A stretch of DNA of 37,009 nucleotides, taken from assembly GCF_900142195.1 (NCBI RefSeq), contig NZ_FRAB01000057.1, forward strand, positions 1 to 37,009. The letters run 5' to 3'. The notes beneath the pieces are model-generated. The model was given only the letters and a program-made list of their open reading frames with translations, had not been told where the DNA came from and did not search any database. Positions 30,805-37,009 of this stretch are shown here, piece by piece (position 1 is the first letter of the stretch; every line of letters starts with the position of its first letter). Position numbers and translations under genes: made by a program. Source of the DNA: Paraburkholderia terricola (GTDB lineage: Bacteria > Pseudomonadota > Gammaproteobacteria > Burkholderiales > Burkholderiaceae).

Positions 30805-33277
30805 CCGCCTCCGCGGCGACCGGCGCCTCTTCTTCAGGGACGTAGTACCAGCCCCGCTTGCCCGTCGACTCCCGCTTGCGCACCCAGCCGAGGGACTTGA
30901 GCGCCTTGCCGACGCGGCGCTGCTCCGGGAGCGTCCACTTGGACGTATCGAGCTTCAGAACATCGGCGAGAATCTCCTCCATCGTCGTGCGCGATGAATA
31001 CTCGATCGCGCGCGCGATCTTGTCCTCGTACACGTCGCCCTCGTAGCGTTCGGTCTGCTCGATCTCGAACAGGGGCCGTTCTTCTTCGGTCACGTGCCAG
31101 ATGACGCGCCTGCGATACAGGTGCACGGCTTCTGCCCACAGCTGGTCGCGATCGCGCCGCAGCGCCTCGATATCGACCGGGCCACCGACGCGGATCGGCC
31201 AGTAACGCCGGTTACCGGATTCGTCCTTCAGGTAGGTATCGAAGTTCACCGAGCCCGCAAAAACACCCTGCCGGTGCACGTCGGTCGCCCGCTTGCCGTA
31301 GAAATTCCGGAAGCGGTCCGTCTCGGTCGCAAAGAAGCTTTTTGCGGCCGACGAATCGCTCTTGTTCAGCGAGTCGAGCTCGGCCAGCTCGATGATCCAC
31401 TTGCCGGCCATCACCGCGTACGTATCTTTCTCGCCGATGCGGATCGGCGAGTTCGTGTACCACGGCTTGCCGGCCAGCACCTCGAGCGCCGTCGACTTGC
31501 CCCACCCCTGCTTGCCTTCGAGAATCAGCACGTTGTCGGCCTTGCAGCCGGGCTGCATGACACGCGCGACGGCGGCGATCATCCACTTCATGCCGGCAAG
31601 CTGCACGTATTCGCTGTCGGCGACATGCAGGTACTTCGTCGGCCACGAACGCACGCGCGGCGTGCCGTCCCACACCAGCCCTTCGAGGTATTCGCGCACG
31701 TCGTGATAGTGATGCTGGTCGGCGACGAGCAGCACGGCGCTCATGACGATGTCCTGTCGCACTGCGATCCCGTACGACTGGGACAGCCACAGTACGCAGC
31801 GGATATCGTCCATGTCCGACCATTCGCCGAGTTCGCCCTGCTGGAACGGCGGTACCTTGCGCTTGACGACGCGGCCCGCGAAGTCGTCCTGGGCGATCAC
31901 ACCCTGCCAGGCCTTATGGTTCGCGAGGATCAGGTGCACGTTGCCGAGCGTGGGCAACAGGGTGCCTTTGTCCGAGCGCGCGAGCTTCATCTCCCACGTG
32001 TGCGCGCCGTTCTCTGCCTCGCGCCCGTCCCATTCCTCCGGTGCAGCGCCAGCGGACGTTGGGTGCGGAACACCTTCCGCGCCAGTTACGGTGCGCGTGC
32101 CGTTTGCCGCCATCGGCGACACAGTCCCGGCTGGCGCAATAGCTGTGAGCAGGGCCGACTGGATCTGCTGCCTGACCACGTCGAGCCCTTCCTCGCAATG
32201 CAGGTCGTTGAAGTCGGTGAGCTTCCGCTCGCCGCGATCGGCGAACCGCGGAAACACGACGCTCGCATTGCCGACCTCGGCCGCCGCCTCGTATGCGTAC
32301 TTCAGACCCGTGTTTTCGAAGCGCCTTTTGCGCTCGGGCATGACGTCGTTGCCATAGCTCAGCTCGACGAAACCTACGCCGTGATCATCGCGCCTGAACT
32401 GCGCGCGCACCATGTACCACGTCTGTTTCGTCTCGATACGTATGGCGTCGGCTCCCATCACCAGTTCGCCGCCGTAGCCGAACTCGTCGGAGAGGTGCTC
32501 ACGCAGGCGCTGTTCGATCTTCCAGTCGTCGTCCGCGCAGATCAGCAGATGCAGGTCCGGATAGGTGTCACGCAGGTATCGCGCAGCGGGCATGATGCCG
32601 CCCGCGTCAAAACACACAGACAGCGGCACCGCCTCGTCCGTTGCCATGCGGATCGAGCGTCCCGTCGCGTAGCCTTCGGCGATCATCGCAACCCTGTCAT
32701 CCGCTGCAATGTCGCCGAGAATGAACGAGGCGCCCTTCTTTTCCATGCCCTTGTTGAACCGCTTCGCGCCGTCCGGCGTGATCTTCTGCAGGCCGACTAG
32801 GCGAATACCGTCCGCATACTGGAACATCGGCACCAGCAGCGTGCCCTCGTCGTCAAAGCGCACGGCCTCTGGCGTGACCTGCTTGCGCTCAAGATAGGCC
32901 GACGCGCCCTCGTCGCGTGCCTTGTGCCACTGGCTGCGGGCGCGGTTGGCCGCCATCTTCGCGGCATGCGCGCGTTTTTCTGCCTCGATGCGTTCCGCCG
33001 CTTCCTGGCGCTGGCGTGCCGCATCGATGTCTTCCTGTGTCAGCGCTTCGCCCTGCCACTGGAACGCCTGTGCACCATTGTCGTTACCGGACCACCGGCC
33101 GAATGCGCCGGTATAGCCGAGGATCAGACCGCCGCGCTCGATCCTGTGCAGCGAGTACCAGTACTTCTTGCCCGGACCGTATCGATGCGGCTTGCCGTCG
33201 TCGACGGGATGCCCGTCGGGCAGCGCGGGATGCCCTGCCGACTGAAGCTGCGAAATGATCTGGTCTAGCGAAGACAT
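30755..33277 (-). CDS. TOPRIM primase - VirE-type helicase fusion
   Basis: The 840-residue replication protein has an N-terminal primase-like part. It contains YGPGKKYWYSLHRIERGG and TOPRIM-type motifs near 200 (IAEGYATGRSI) and 247-251 (ICADDD), and TDFNDLH near 354. The C-terminal VirE/VapE-type P-loop ATPase has the Walker A motif GKQGWGKST at about 588-596. It would prime and unwind phage DNA. About 90 residues sit between the Asp-rich TOPRIM motif and TDFNDLH, longer than usual. The ribosome-binding site AAGGAGAA precedes ATG 33277. The tail is Ala/Asp-rich. Confidence 0.9.
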   Translation of the reverse strand: MSSLDQIISQLQSAGHPALPDGHPVDDGKPHRYGPGKKYWYSLHRIERGGLILGYTGAFGRWSGNDNGAQAFQWQGEALTQEDIDAARQRQEAAERIEAEKRAHAAKMAANRARSQWHKARDEGASAYLERKQVTPEAVRFDDEGTLLVPMFQYADGIRLVGLQKITPDGAKRFNKGMEKKGASFILGDIAADDRVAMIAEGYATGRSIRMATDEAVPLSVCFDAGGIMPAARYLRDTYPDLHLLICADDDWKIEQRLREHLSDEFGYGGELVMGADAIRIETKQTWYMVRAQFRRDDHGVGFVELSYGNDVMPERKRRFENTGLKYAYEAAAEVGNASVVFPRFADRGERKLTDFNDLHCEEGLDVVRQQIQSALLTAIAPAGTVSPMAANGTRTVTGAEGVPHPTSAGAAPEEWDGREAENGAHTWEMKLARSDKGTLLPTLGNVHLILANHKAWQGVIAQDDFAGRVVKRKVPPFQQGELGEWSDMDDIRCVLWLSQSYGIAVRQDIVMSAVLLVADQHHYHDVREYLEGLVWDGTPRVRSWPTKYLHVADSEYVQLAGMKWMIAAVARVMQPGCKADNVLILEGKQGWGKSTALEVLAGKPWYTNSPIRIGEKDTYAVMAGKWIIELAELDSLNKSDSSAAKSFFATETDRFRNFYGKRATDVHRQGVFAGSVNFDTYLKDESGNRRYWPIRVGGPVDIEALRRDRDQLWAEAVHLYRRRVIWHVTEEERPLFEIEQTERYEGDVYEDKIARAIEYSSRTTMEEILADVLKLDTSKWTLPEQRRVGKALKSLGWVRKRESTGKRGWYYVPEEEAPVAAEAVAAVAVAAGDDDDSPL

Positions 33278-33371
33278 TCGAGAATTCTCCTTTCGAGTTC
33301 GCGTTGATGAGAGAAGGAGCGCCAGTCATAAGCGCCCGCATTTGATCGACAACATCAACCGACACACAACA

Positions 33372-33512
33372 ATGAAATCTTTCCCGTTTCTTAGGAAGGA
33401 TCAGCCGGACGGTTACCCGCTCTCGCCGGTCGCCGACGAACTGTTTTCGCGGATTTGCCTGCAGGTGCGCGACGTCGTGCTCGACCAGCAGAGAAAAAGA
33501 CAAGAGCAGTAG
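33372..33512 (+). CDS. possible small rightward gene (46 aa)
   Basis: The frame MKSFPFLRKDQPDGYPLSPV ... QVRDVVLDQQRKRQEQ has high GC at third codon positions and protein-like composition, which favours real coding. It has no Shine-Dalgarno sequence and lies against the direction of the early operon. An overlapping leftward frame competes for the same DNA. Confidence 0.35.
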   Translation: MKSFPFLRKDQPDGYPLSPVADELFSRICLQVRDVVLDQQRKRQEQ

Positions 33513-33570
33513 AAATATCCGCCCTGTCCAGTGCATCCGCATTGGACAGGAATCGTTTCAGCGATTGCAT
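33391..33570 (-). CDS. possible small leftward gene (59 aa)
   Basis: The ATG at 33570 follows GGAGG at eight bases, a perfect ribosome-binding site in the operon's direction. The product MQSLKRFLSNADALDRADIS... becomes Arg/Ala-rich and has poor codon composition. Either only the start is functional, as a short leader, or this is chance. It lies in the 435-base gap between the primase-helicase and the 33713 gene, which otherwise holds only the rightward frame above. Confidence 0.25.
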   Translation of the reverse strand: MQSLKRFLSNADALDRADISTALVFFSAGRARRRAPAGKSAKTVRRRPARAGNRPADPS

Positions 33571-33707
33571 TCTGCAATCCTCCGTTCACGTTCACGTTGA
33601 TGGGAAAACGCACGCCACACGGCTCGCCCGGCGACGTACATCTGGGATCCAGACGACGAACGCCTGAAAGATGGGTTACGGCGGCGAAGCAATGAACTGA
33701 CGCTGTG

Positions 33708-33720
33708 CAAAGTCACTTTG
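33708..33720. promoter_or_regulatory. dispersed palindrome copy 8 (CAAAGTCACTTTG, exact)
   Basis: An exact match to the consensus. It contains the stop codon of the 33713 gene in its core. Confidence 0.75.
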
Positions 33721-34111
33721 TCTCCGAGGCGCGGCCCGCGCGCAGTCGATGCCATTCGGCGGCGTGGCGCTCCGTCAGAAGGGTGTATTCCGCATCGTCG
33801 ACATGCCAGCGGATGTATCCGAAGAAATTGCGGCGCTCGTCGCGGGTCGGCCGCGCCGCGCAATAACGCGCTGCGCAGGAAATCCAGACGTTGACGAGCC
33901 CGAGTGACCGGCAGGCCTGAAGAAGCATGTCGGCGGCAAAGGGCGAAAAGAGCGGTTGCAGGAATGCGGCGGCCCGCTGGGGTTCAGTACGCGCCACGAC
34001 GCCGAGCTGCCGCATCGCGCAGGCAAGGCGCCGGTCGTCGTCGCACGCGAGTTGGATGCGAGCGCGCTCGGGGTTACAGCAGCAACGCTCGATCGGGAAA
34101 CGCGGCGCCAC
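33713..34111 (-). CDS. hypothetical early phage protein (132 aa)
   Basis: The GTG start at 34111 directly abuts the stop of the CII-like gene, so the two are coupled. The product has RIQLACDDDRRLACAMRQLG, LFSPFAADMLLQACRSLGLV and an aromatic C-terminal part (FFGYIRWHVDDAEYTLL). It looks like a small helical cytoplasmic protein with several Cys. I recognise no family. Its place between CII and the primase-helicase suggests an early role in replication or regulation. Confidence 0.65.
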   Translation of the reverse strand: MAPRFPIERCCCNPERARIQLACDDDRRLACAMRQLGVVARTEPQRAAAFLQPLFSPFAADMLLQACRSLGLVNVWISCAARYCAARPTRDERRNFFGYIRWHVDDAEYTLLTERHAAEWHRLRAGRASETK

Positions 34112-34642
34112 TTACTTGCGGCCCAGTTTGGCCAGACGGCCGGCCGTCCGGATCAGGCGCTCGAAGAGGCGCTGGCCCTTGCGGCTGACCACCGTCAGCT
34201 GTTCCGCCTCGCTGATGTCGATGCGACGGTCGGCGACCGCGCGCACGACCTCCGATGCGACTTCGCCAACATGCGCCTGCAGATGCAGCGTCGCACGCGT
34301 GAGGGATTCGACATCGTGGTGGTCATCGGTGGAGTGCTCTGCCGCATCGACACTACGCTCGGCGATCAGACCGAAGCGCTCATTGAGCGCATGTAACGGG
34401 TCGAGCGCGAACGGAGCGCTTTCCTTCTTTTCCTGCATCCATTCGATGAGCAGCTCGAACATCTCCATCGAGAGACGGTTTTCGCCTTCACCGCGCAGAC
34501 GCAGCCGCAACGATTCAGTGGCGATGCCCTTGCCGCGACGCAGGGTCAGGAAGTTCGCTGCGTCTGCCACGCCACCCGGCGTGTTACGGACCGACGTGTA
34601 GAGGACGTCGAGCCATTCGGTACCACTGTATCGGCACGTCAT
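34112..34642 (-). CDS. CII-like regulatory protein
   Basis: The 176-residue product has the phage CII/CP76 regulator pattern near its N-terminus: EWLDVLYTSVRNTPGGVADAAN, then LRLRLRGEGENRLSMEMFELLIEWM. This is a helix-turn-helix-type unit followed by a helical tail. CII-type proteins activate transcription of the lysogeny genes. It lies second in the leftward early operon, right after the Cro-like gene, as expected. The frame is open to 34699; I prefer ATG 34642 because the family similarity begins just after it. Confidence 0.75.
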   Translation of the reverse strand: MTCRYSGTEWLDVLYTSVRNTPGGVADAANFLTLRRGKGIATESLRLRLRGEGENRLSMEMFELLIEWMQEKKESAPFALDPLHALNERFGLIAERSVDAAEHSTDDHHDVESLTRATLHLQAHVGEVASEVVRAVADRRIDISEAEQLTVVSRKGQRLFERLIRTAGRLAKLGRK

Positions 34643-34753
34643 TGCAGCCCCGATTCTTTGGATTGGGTGTTTTTCATTCTGTTTACCGCGACCCGGCATC
34701 CGTACGATGCGAACATGACCCGACCAGCGATAAACGCCATGCTCAGGAAACCG

Positions 34754-34966
34754 TCAGTGCGTCGTGTGAGCGCAATCGGCCGCCGCCGGTTGCTCCGCGT
34801 TGGCCGCGAAGTAATCGAACAGGGTTTGAACGGTGGAGACGCGCGGATCGGACACGATCCGGCAGGCGATCTTGGTCAGGGTTTGATAGGGCACCCCGCT
34901 TGCCCTGGCAATGTCCGGCCACGCGCCTTTTGCCTGATCCAGACGACGCAGGACGGTCGAAAGCAT
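34754..34966 (-). CDS. Cro-like DNA-binding protein
   Basis: This short protein of 70 residues has a helix-turn-helix, with WPDIARASGVPYQTLTKIA and DPRVSTVQTLFDYF. It starts MLSTVLRRLDQAKGAW at ATG 34966 behind AGGAA. An alternative GTG at 34987 behind GAGG is also possible and would add seven residues. It is the first gene leftward, facing the repressor across the operator region, so it is the expected Cro: it shuts off the repressor to favour lytic growth. Confidence 0.75.
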   Translation of the reverse strand: MLSTVLRRLDQAKGAWPDIARASGVPYQTLTKIACRIVSDPRVSTVQTLFDYFAANAEQPAAADCAHTTH

Positions 34967-35018
34967 TGGTTCCTGGTTTATCCGCACGGGAATACCTCAA
35001 AGGTCGATTTGTAGGCGA

Positions 35019-35047
35019 ATCATATCCCTGTGGGGATATTTCCGCAA
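35019..35047 (-). promoter_or_regulatory. leftward early promoter of cro
   Basis: On the leftward strand TTGCGG (35047-35042), a 17-base spacer and TATGAT (35024-35019) form a good promoter. The perfect 18-bp operator at 35022-35039 fills the spacer, so a bound repressor would block it. Confidence 0.75.
35022..35039. promoter_or_regulatory. repressor operator, perfect copy
   Basis: ATATCCCTGTGGGGATAT is a perfect inverted repeat with 7-bp arms and a 4-base centre, placed between the -35 and -10 of the cro promoter. Confidence 0.8.
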
Positions 35048-35081
35048 CCGGAAACCAACCCTATTTATCCCGCAGGGGAAT
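35039..35081. promoter_or_regulatory. further operator-like repeats before the repressor gene
   Basis: TTTCCGCAACCGGAAA (35039-35054) is a perfect inverted repeat with a different sequence. TATCCCGCAGGGGAAT (35066-35081) is a near copy of the main operator. Together with the perfect copy they form a three-part control region between cro and the repressor. Confidence 0.6.
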
Positions 35082-35105
35082 TTCACTTTCGGCAATATTT
35101 TGCGC

Positions 35106-35618
35106 ATGACCAAGAAGCCCATCCGCGAAGTTCTCGCCGCAAATATCCGACGCCATATGCGCACCGTGCCAGCGGTCGACACGCAGGTGAAACTTGCCAA
35201 GCGAGCAGGCATTTCGCAAAGCTCCGTGGCGCGTGTCCTGGCGGGCAATGTCGACACACAGGTGAGCATCGTCGAATCTCTCGCCATTGCCATTGGCGTG
35301 ACCGCAGCCGAGCTGCTCGAGGATGAAGCCGACGCTCAAACATCCCTGCATTACGACCGGGCGCGTTTTGCAGCGCTGCCTGCGACAGAACAGGCCAAGA
35401 TCAAAAGTTACATCGACTTCGTGCTCAGCCAGGCCGGCGACGCGAGAATCGAGGAGGACGGCTCCCTGACCGTCTCAAAGGAGGTGGCACCGAGCACCCA
35501 GCAGCGGTTGCGCGCCGGCCGGGCCGCCCAACGACAATTATCAGACGAATCGTTGGGCATCGATGAAACACATAACGACACGACCAAAAAACGAAGGGCG
35601 AGAAAACGAAGCGGATAA
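35106..35618 (+). CDS. phage repressor (XRE family), short form
   Basis: The 170-residue product starts MTKKPIREVLAANIRRHMRT and has an XRE-type helix-turn-helix at about 26-50 (TQVKLAKRAGISQSSVARVL). The rest is helical and polar and ends in a basic tail. No Ser/Lys S24 peptidase motifs are visible, so it should not self-cleave with RecA as lambda CI does. It lies opposite cro across shared operators, which makes it the immunity repressor. The start has no strong Shine-Dalgarno sequence; TTG 35100 is also in frame. Confidence 0.8.
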   Translation: MTKKPIREVLAANIRRHMRTVPAVDTQVKLAKRAGISQSSVARVLAGNVDTQVSIVESLAIAIGVTAAELLEDEADAQTSLHYDRARFAALPATEQAKIKSYIDFVLSQAGDARIEEDGSLTVSKEVAPSTQQRLRAGRAAQRQLSDESLGIDETHNDTTKKRRARKRSG

Positions 35619-36048
35619 CGTTTACTCCTTCCCATCTCGCGAAAACAATGCACTCCGCGCTCGGCAGAACGCGATCCGGGAGCATCTTCTCGATCTGGCT
35701 GAGCAGCATGACCGCAGCCCGCCAATTGCTGCCGCAACCGTCCTGCTTCGTGCGGACGGAACGGTCCGGCTAGCTGCAAAAGGCATTGATCCGGAAATCG
35801 CCGTACTCATCGCTGAGGAGCTCGACAAACTGTCGGACGTCGTCCGGCGGCACGCCCACCGATCGAGACGCTCGCGCCCATTACAACGGGGTTTCTTCCA
35901 CCTCGTTCCGGCCATCTCGATTACCTTTCTCGTGGCGACTTACATCAATACGAACGCGTGGCTCGATGTCGCTCTGATGCTGCTCAGTCAGGTGACCGTC
36001 GGACCGCTGCTCGCCAAACAAAAGCCCCATAAATCCCGCAGCGGGTAG
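35563..36048 (+). CDS. two-TM protein next to the repressor
   Basis: The 161-residue product overlaps the repressor 3' end by 56 bases in another frame, so it is likely co-transcribed and made in the lysogen. The N-terminal two thirds are soluble (EVLLRADGTVRL-type beta region near 58-72, then a helix with IAEELDKL). The C-terminus has two hydrophobic helices (about 110-127 and 132-150). Genes expressed with a repressor often give immunity or exclusion of other phages, but the sequence does not prove this. No family recognised; weak ribosome-binding site. Confidence 0.6.
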   Translation: MKHITTRPKNEGRENEADNVYSFPSRENNALRARQNAIREHLLDLAEQHDRSPPIAAATVLLRADGTVRLAAKGIDPEIAVLIAEELDKLSDVVRRHAHRSRRSRPLQRGFFHLVPAISITFLVATYINTNAWLDVALMLLSQVTVGPLLAKQKPHKSRSG

Positions 36049-36105
36049 TTCCTCCGCCAACGCCGGCCCTTTGATCGGGGCCGGCCTCCCCTTTCCGCAA
36101 AAAGA

Positions 36106-36148
36106 TATCCTCAAGAGGATTGACATACAAATATCCCCTGCGGGATAC
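36106..36148. promoter_or_regulatory. second repressor operator pair
   Basis: TATCCTCAAGAGGATT (36106-36121) and ATATCCCCTGCGGGATAC (36131-36148) match the immunity operator. The first covers the -35 start and the second fills the spacer of the rightward promoter. Confidence 0.75.
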
Positions 36149-36149
36149 T
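36120..36149 (+). promoter_or_regulatory. rightward early promoter
   Basis: A consensus -35 TTGACA (36120-36125) and a -10 GATACT (36144-36149) with an 18-base spacer point at the 36197 gene. The operator pair overlaps it. Confidence 0.8.
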
Positions 36150-36196
36150 TCGGCATGGGTGCGGCGTGCGCGCCCTTCCTTAATCCGGAGGTCTGC

Positions 36197-36439
36197 ATGA
36201 AAACGATAAGCAGCATCGAATCGAATGCCGAGGCCCGCCGCGCGTGGCTTCGGAGCGAACAGGGCTTGCCGGTTGAGCCGGCGGATGGCTACACCGTGGT
36301 ACGCCAAAGTGACTTTGAAAAGTCCAGGGTCTGGCGGGCGATCTTCATTGCTGCGGCGATTGCCGTGGGCATTGCGCTGTTCCAGCCCGCGCCCGCCGAC
36401 GCGCCCACGGCCACCGCGCCGGCAAGGGCGACTGCCTGA
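36197..36439 (+). CDS. small membrane protein (80 aa), first gene of the rightward operon
   Basis: The ATG at 36197 follows CCGGAGGTCTGC, a strong ribosome-binding site. The product has a polar N-terminus (MKTISSIESNAEARRAWLRS) and one membrane helix at about 46-62 (VWRAIFIAAAIAVGIALF), then an Ala/Pro-rich tail. It is the first gene after the repressor-controlled promoter. I recognise no family. A perfect copy of the dispersed palindrome encodes Gln-Ser-Asp-Phe at 37-40. Confidence 0.65.
   Translation: MKTISSIESNAEARRAWLRSEQGLPVEPADGYTVVRQSDFEKSRVWRAIFIAAAIAVGIALFQPAPADAPTATAPARATA
36305..36317. promoter_or_regulatory. dispersed palindrome copy 9 (CAAAGTGACTTTG, exact)
   Basis: An exact match to the consensus. 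It lies about 155 bases downstream of the rightward promoter, inside the first gene. Confidence 0.75.
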
Positions 36440-36450
36440 ACCGCGCCGCG

Positions 36451-36672
36451 ATGGCCGAGCGGATTTCCGCCACCGACATCGACATCGCCCGTGAGTTTCG
36501 ACTCCGCCGCGTCGCCGGTCCGGCCATCAACGCCCTCATAAATCCCGCCTTGCGCCTGTGTCTCAGGAACTGCGCCGAGTTGCGGAAAAACAGCACCACG
36601 CTGACCAACCCACGCCAGAAGGCAAACGTCTTGCCTCCGGCGATCCGGACTAACGCCAAATGCAGAGACTAA
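36451..36672 (+). CDS. possible small protein (73 aa)
   Basis: The frame starts MAERISATDIDIAREFRLRR eleven bases after the previous stop and is basic, with a hydrophobic middle. There is no clear ribosome-binding site and no recognisable domain. Its position in a tightly packed early operon supports it; composition does not. Confidence 0.4.
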   Translation: MAERISATDIDIAREFRLRRVAGPAINALINPALRLCLRNCAELRKNSTTLTNPRQKANVLPPAIRTNAKCRD

Positions 36673-37009
36673 CGTCCACGTTGCAACCGGAGACGGTACG
36701 TAGAGATACGATCCGCCTTCGAACCATCGTCAAGTACGACCCTATGGCTGCGCGTCCGACGACACTCATCCTCGTGGGGAAATATGTCGTCGCGCGAAAG
36801 CCCATAGCAGACAGCGTTCACACCCTTTACATGATCATGGACGGCCGCGACGTCGTCCGCACCCAGATCTCCTATCCCACTGCCGCCGACTGCGAGGGCG
36901 CTATCAGGGCGGCCGCAAACGCGCGGACGGAAACCGCGCGTGCGCTTGCAAAGGCGAAAAAGTCGAGCAGGAAAGGCTGGCAGGCGCGGCCGATGCGCGT
37001 GAAGGAGGC
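36660..37009 (+). CDS. partial gene running off the right edge
   Basis: A frame from ATG 36660 (or ATG 36744) is open to the last base of the window. It reads MQRLTSTLQPETVRRDTIRL, then TLILVGKYVVARKPIADSVH and MDGRDVVRTQISYPTAADCE, followed by an Ala/Lys-rich helix. The middle looks protein-like. Neither start has a good ribosome-binding site. I recognise no family, and the C-terminus is missing. Confidence 0.55.
   Translation, partial: MQRLTSTLQPETVRRDTIRLRTIVKYDPMAARPTTLILVGKYVVARKPIADSVHTLYMIMDGRDVVRTQISYPTAADCEGAIRAAANARTETARALAKAKKSSRKGWQARPMRVKE

Larger units (their letters stand above)
4930..37009. mobile_element. prophage, lambda-like head and P2-like tail, right end outside the window
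   Basis: A complete set of late genes in phage order, a lysis cassette, a primase-helicase and a repressor/cro region occupy 4.9-37.0 kb. The left border is inferred: the last host-like feature is the terminator ending at 4922, and the first copy of the prophage-specific palindrome is at 4987. No integrase, transposase or attachment repeat is visible, so the right end must lie beyond 37009. All late structural genes are intact, which suggests the prophage may still be able to form particles. Confidence 0.9.

Noticed and set aside
4941..36849. Many long frames on the strand opposite to the phage genes, such as 4935-5939, 10932-12410, 13437-14873 and 20933-22420
   Set aside because: They are mirror frames of high-GC genes, full of Arg, and show no domains or ribosome-binding sites. 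The genes on the other strand are recognised.
1..37009. CRISPR arrays, tRNA and rRNA genes, toxin-antitoxin pairs, retrons
   Set aside because: I looked for regular repeats with spacers, tRNA-like ends and paired small genes with known motifs and found none I could support.
4930..37009. A Mu-like transposable phage
   Set aside because: No MuA/MuB-type genes are visible, the head is lambda-type, the tail order is that of P2, and a Cro/CII/repressor region is present. An integrase-type phage fits better.

Overview
The window is GC-rich DNA typical of a Burkholderia-group betaproteobacterium (Paraburkholderia or a close relative is my best guess). The evidence is gene style and the phage families present, not a database match. 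Bases 1 to about 4,930 look like host chromosome and hold few genes: an IS5-family insertion-sequence end that seems to cut a small zinc-ribbon membrane protein, a stand-alone response-regulator receiver, a FemAB/GNAT-like acetyltransferase, and three small conserved-looking hypothetical genes. A rho-independent terminator sits at 4,897-4,922.

From about 4,930 to past the right end of the window lies a temperate tailed prophage (myovirus). It is a hybrid: the packaging and head genes are lambda-like (terminase A, connector W, portal B, ClpP-type protease, decoration D, capsid E, attachment protein, minor tail Z), and the tail genes are P2-like (V, W, J, I, fibre, FI, FII, E/E', T, U, X, D). 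Late genes run leftward from 28.5 kb to the lysis cassette (membrane protein, GH108 endolysin, 3TM holin) at 6.1-7.7 kb, and a Dam-type methylase is the last large gene. Two rightward genes sit like morons in the leftward late region: a membrane protein between V and W (18.4-19.2 kb) and a putative PD-(D/E)XK nuclease-fold protein beside the terminase (29.0-29.5 kb).

Leftward early genes run from 34.97 kb to 29.75 kb: Cro-like, CII-like, an unknown gene, a TOPRIM/VirE-type primase-helicase, and a DnaJ-zinc-finger protein placed where a Q antiterminator would be. A terminator follows at 29.55 kb. The rightward repressor (35.1 kb) lies opposite cro. Shared TATCCC-N4-GGGATA operators lie between them and at a second promoter at 36.1 kb, which drives rightward genes that leave the window. 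The integrase and right attachment site are not in the window.

The most striking unexplained signal is a 13-bp palindrome, CAAAGTNACTTTG. It occurs nine times with 0-2 mismatches, only inside the prophage, from 4,987 to 36,305. Copies sit near gene ends, inside genes, and over the -35 box of a moron promoter. The set resembles dispersed repressor sites (stoperators), but its sequence differs from the operators at the immunity region. The protein that binds it cannot be told from this window.
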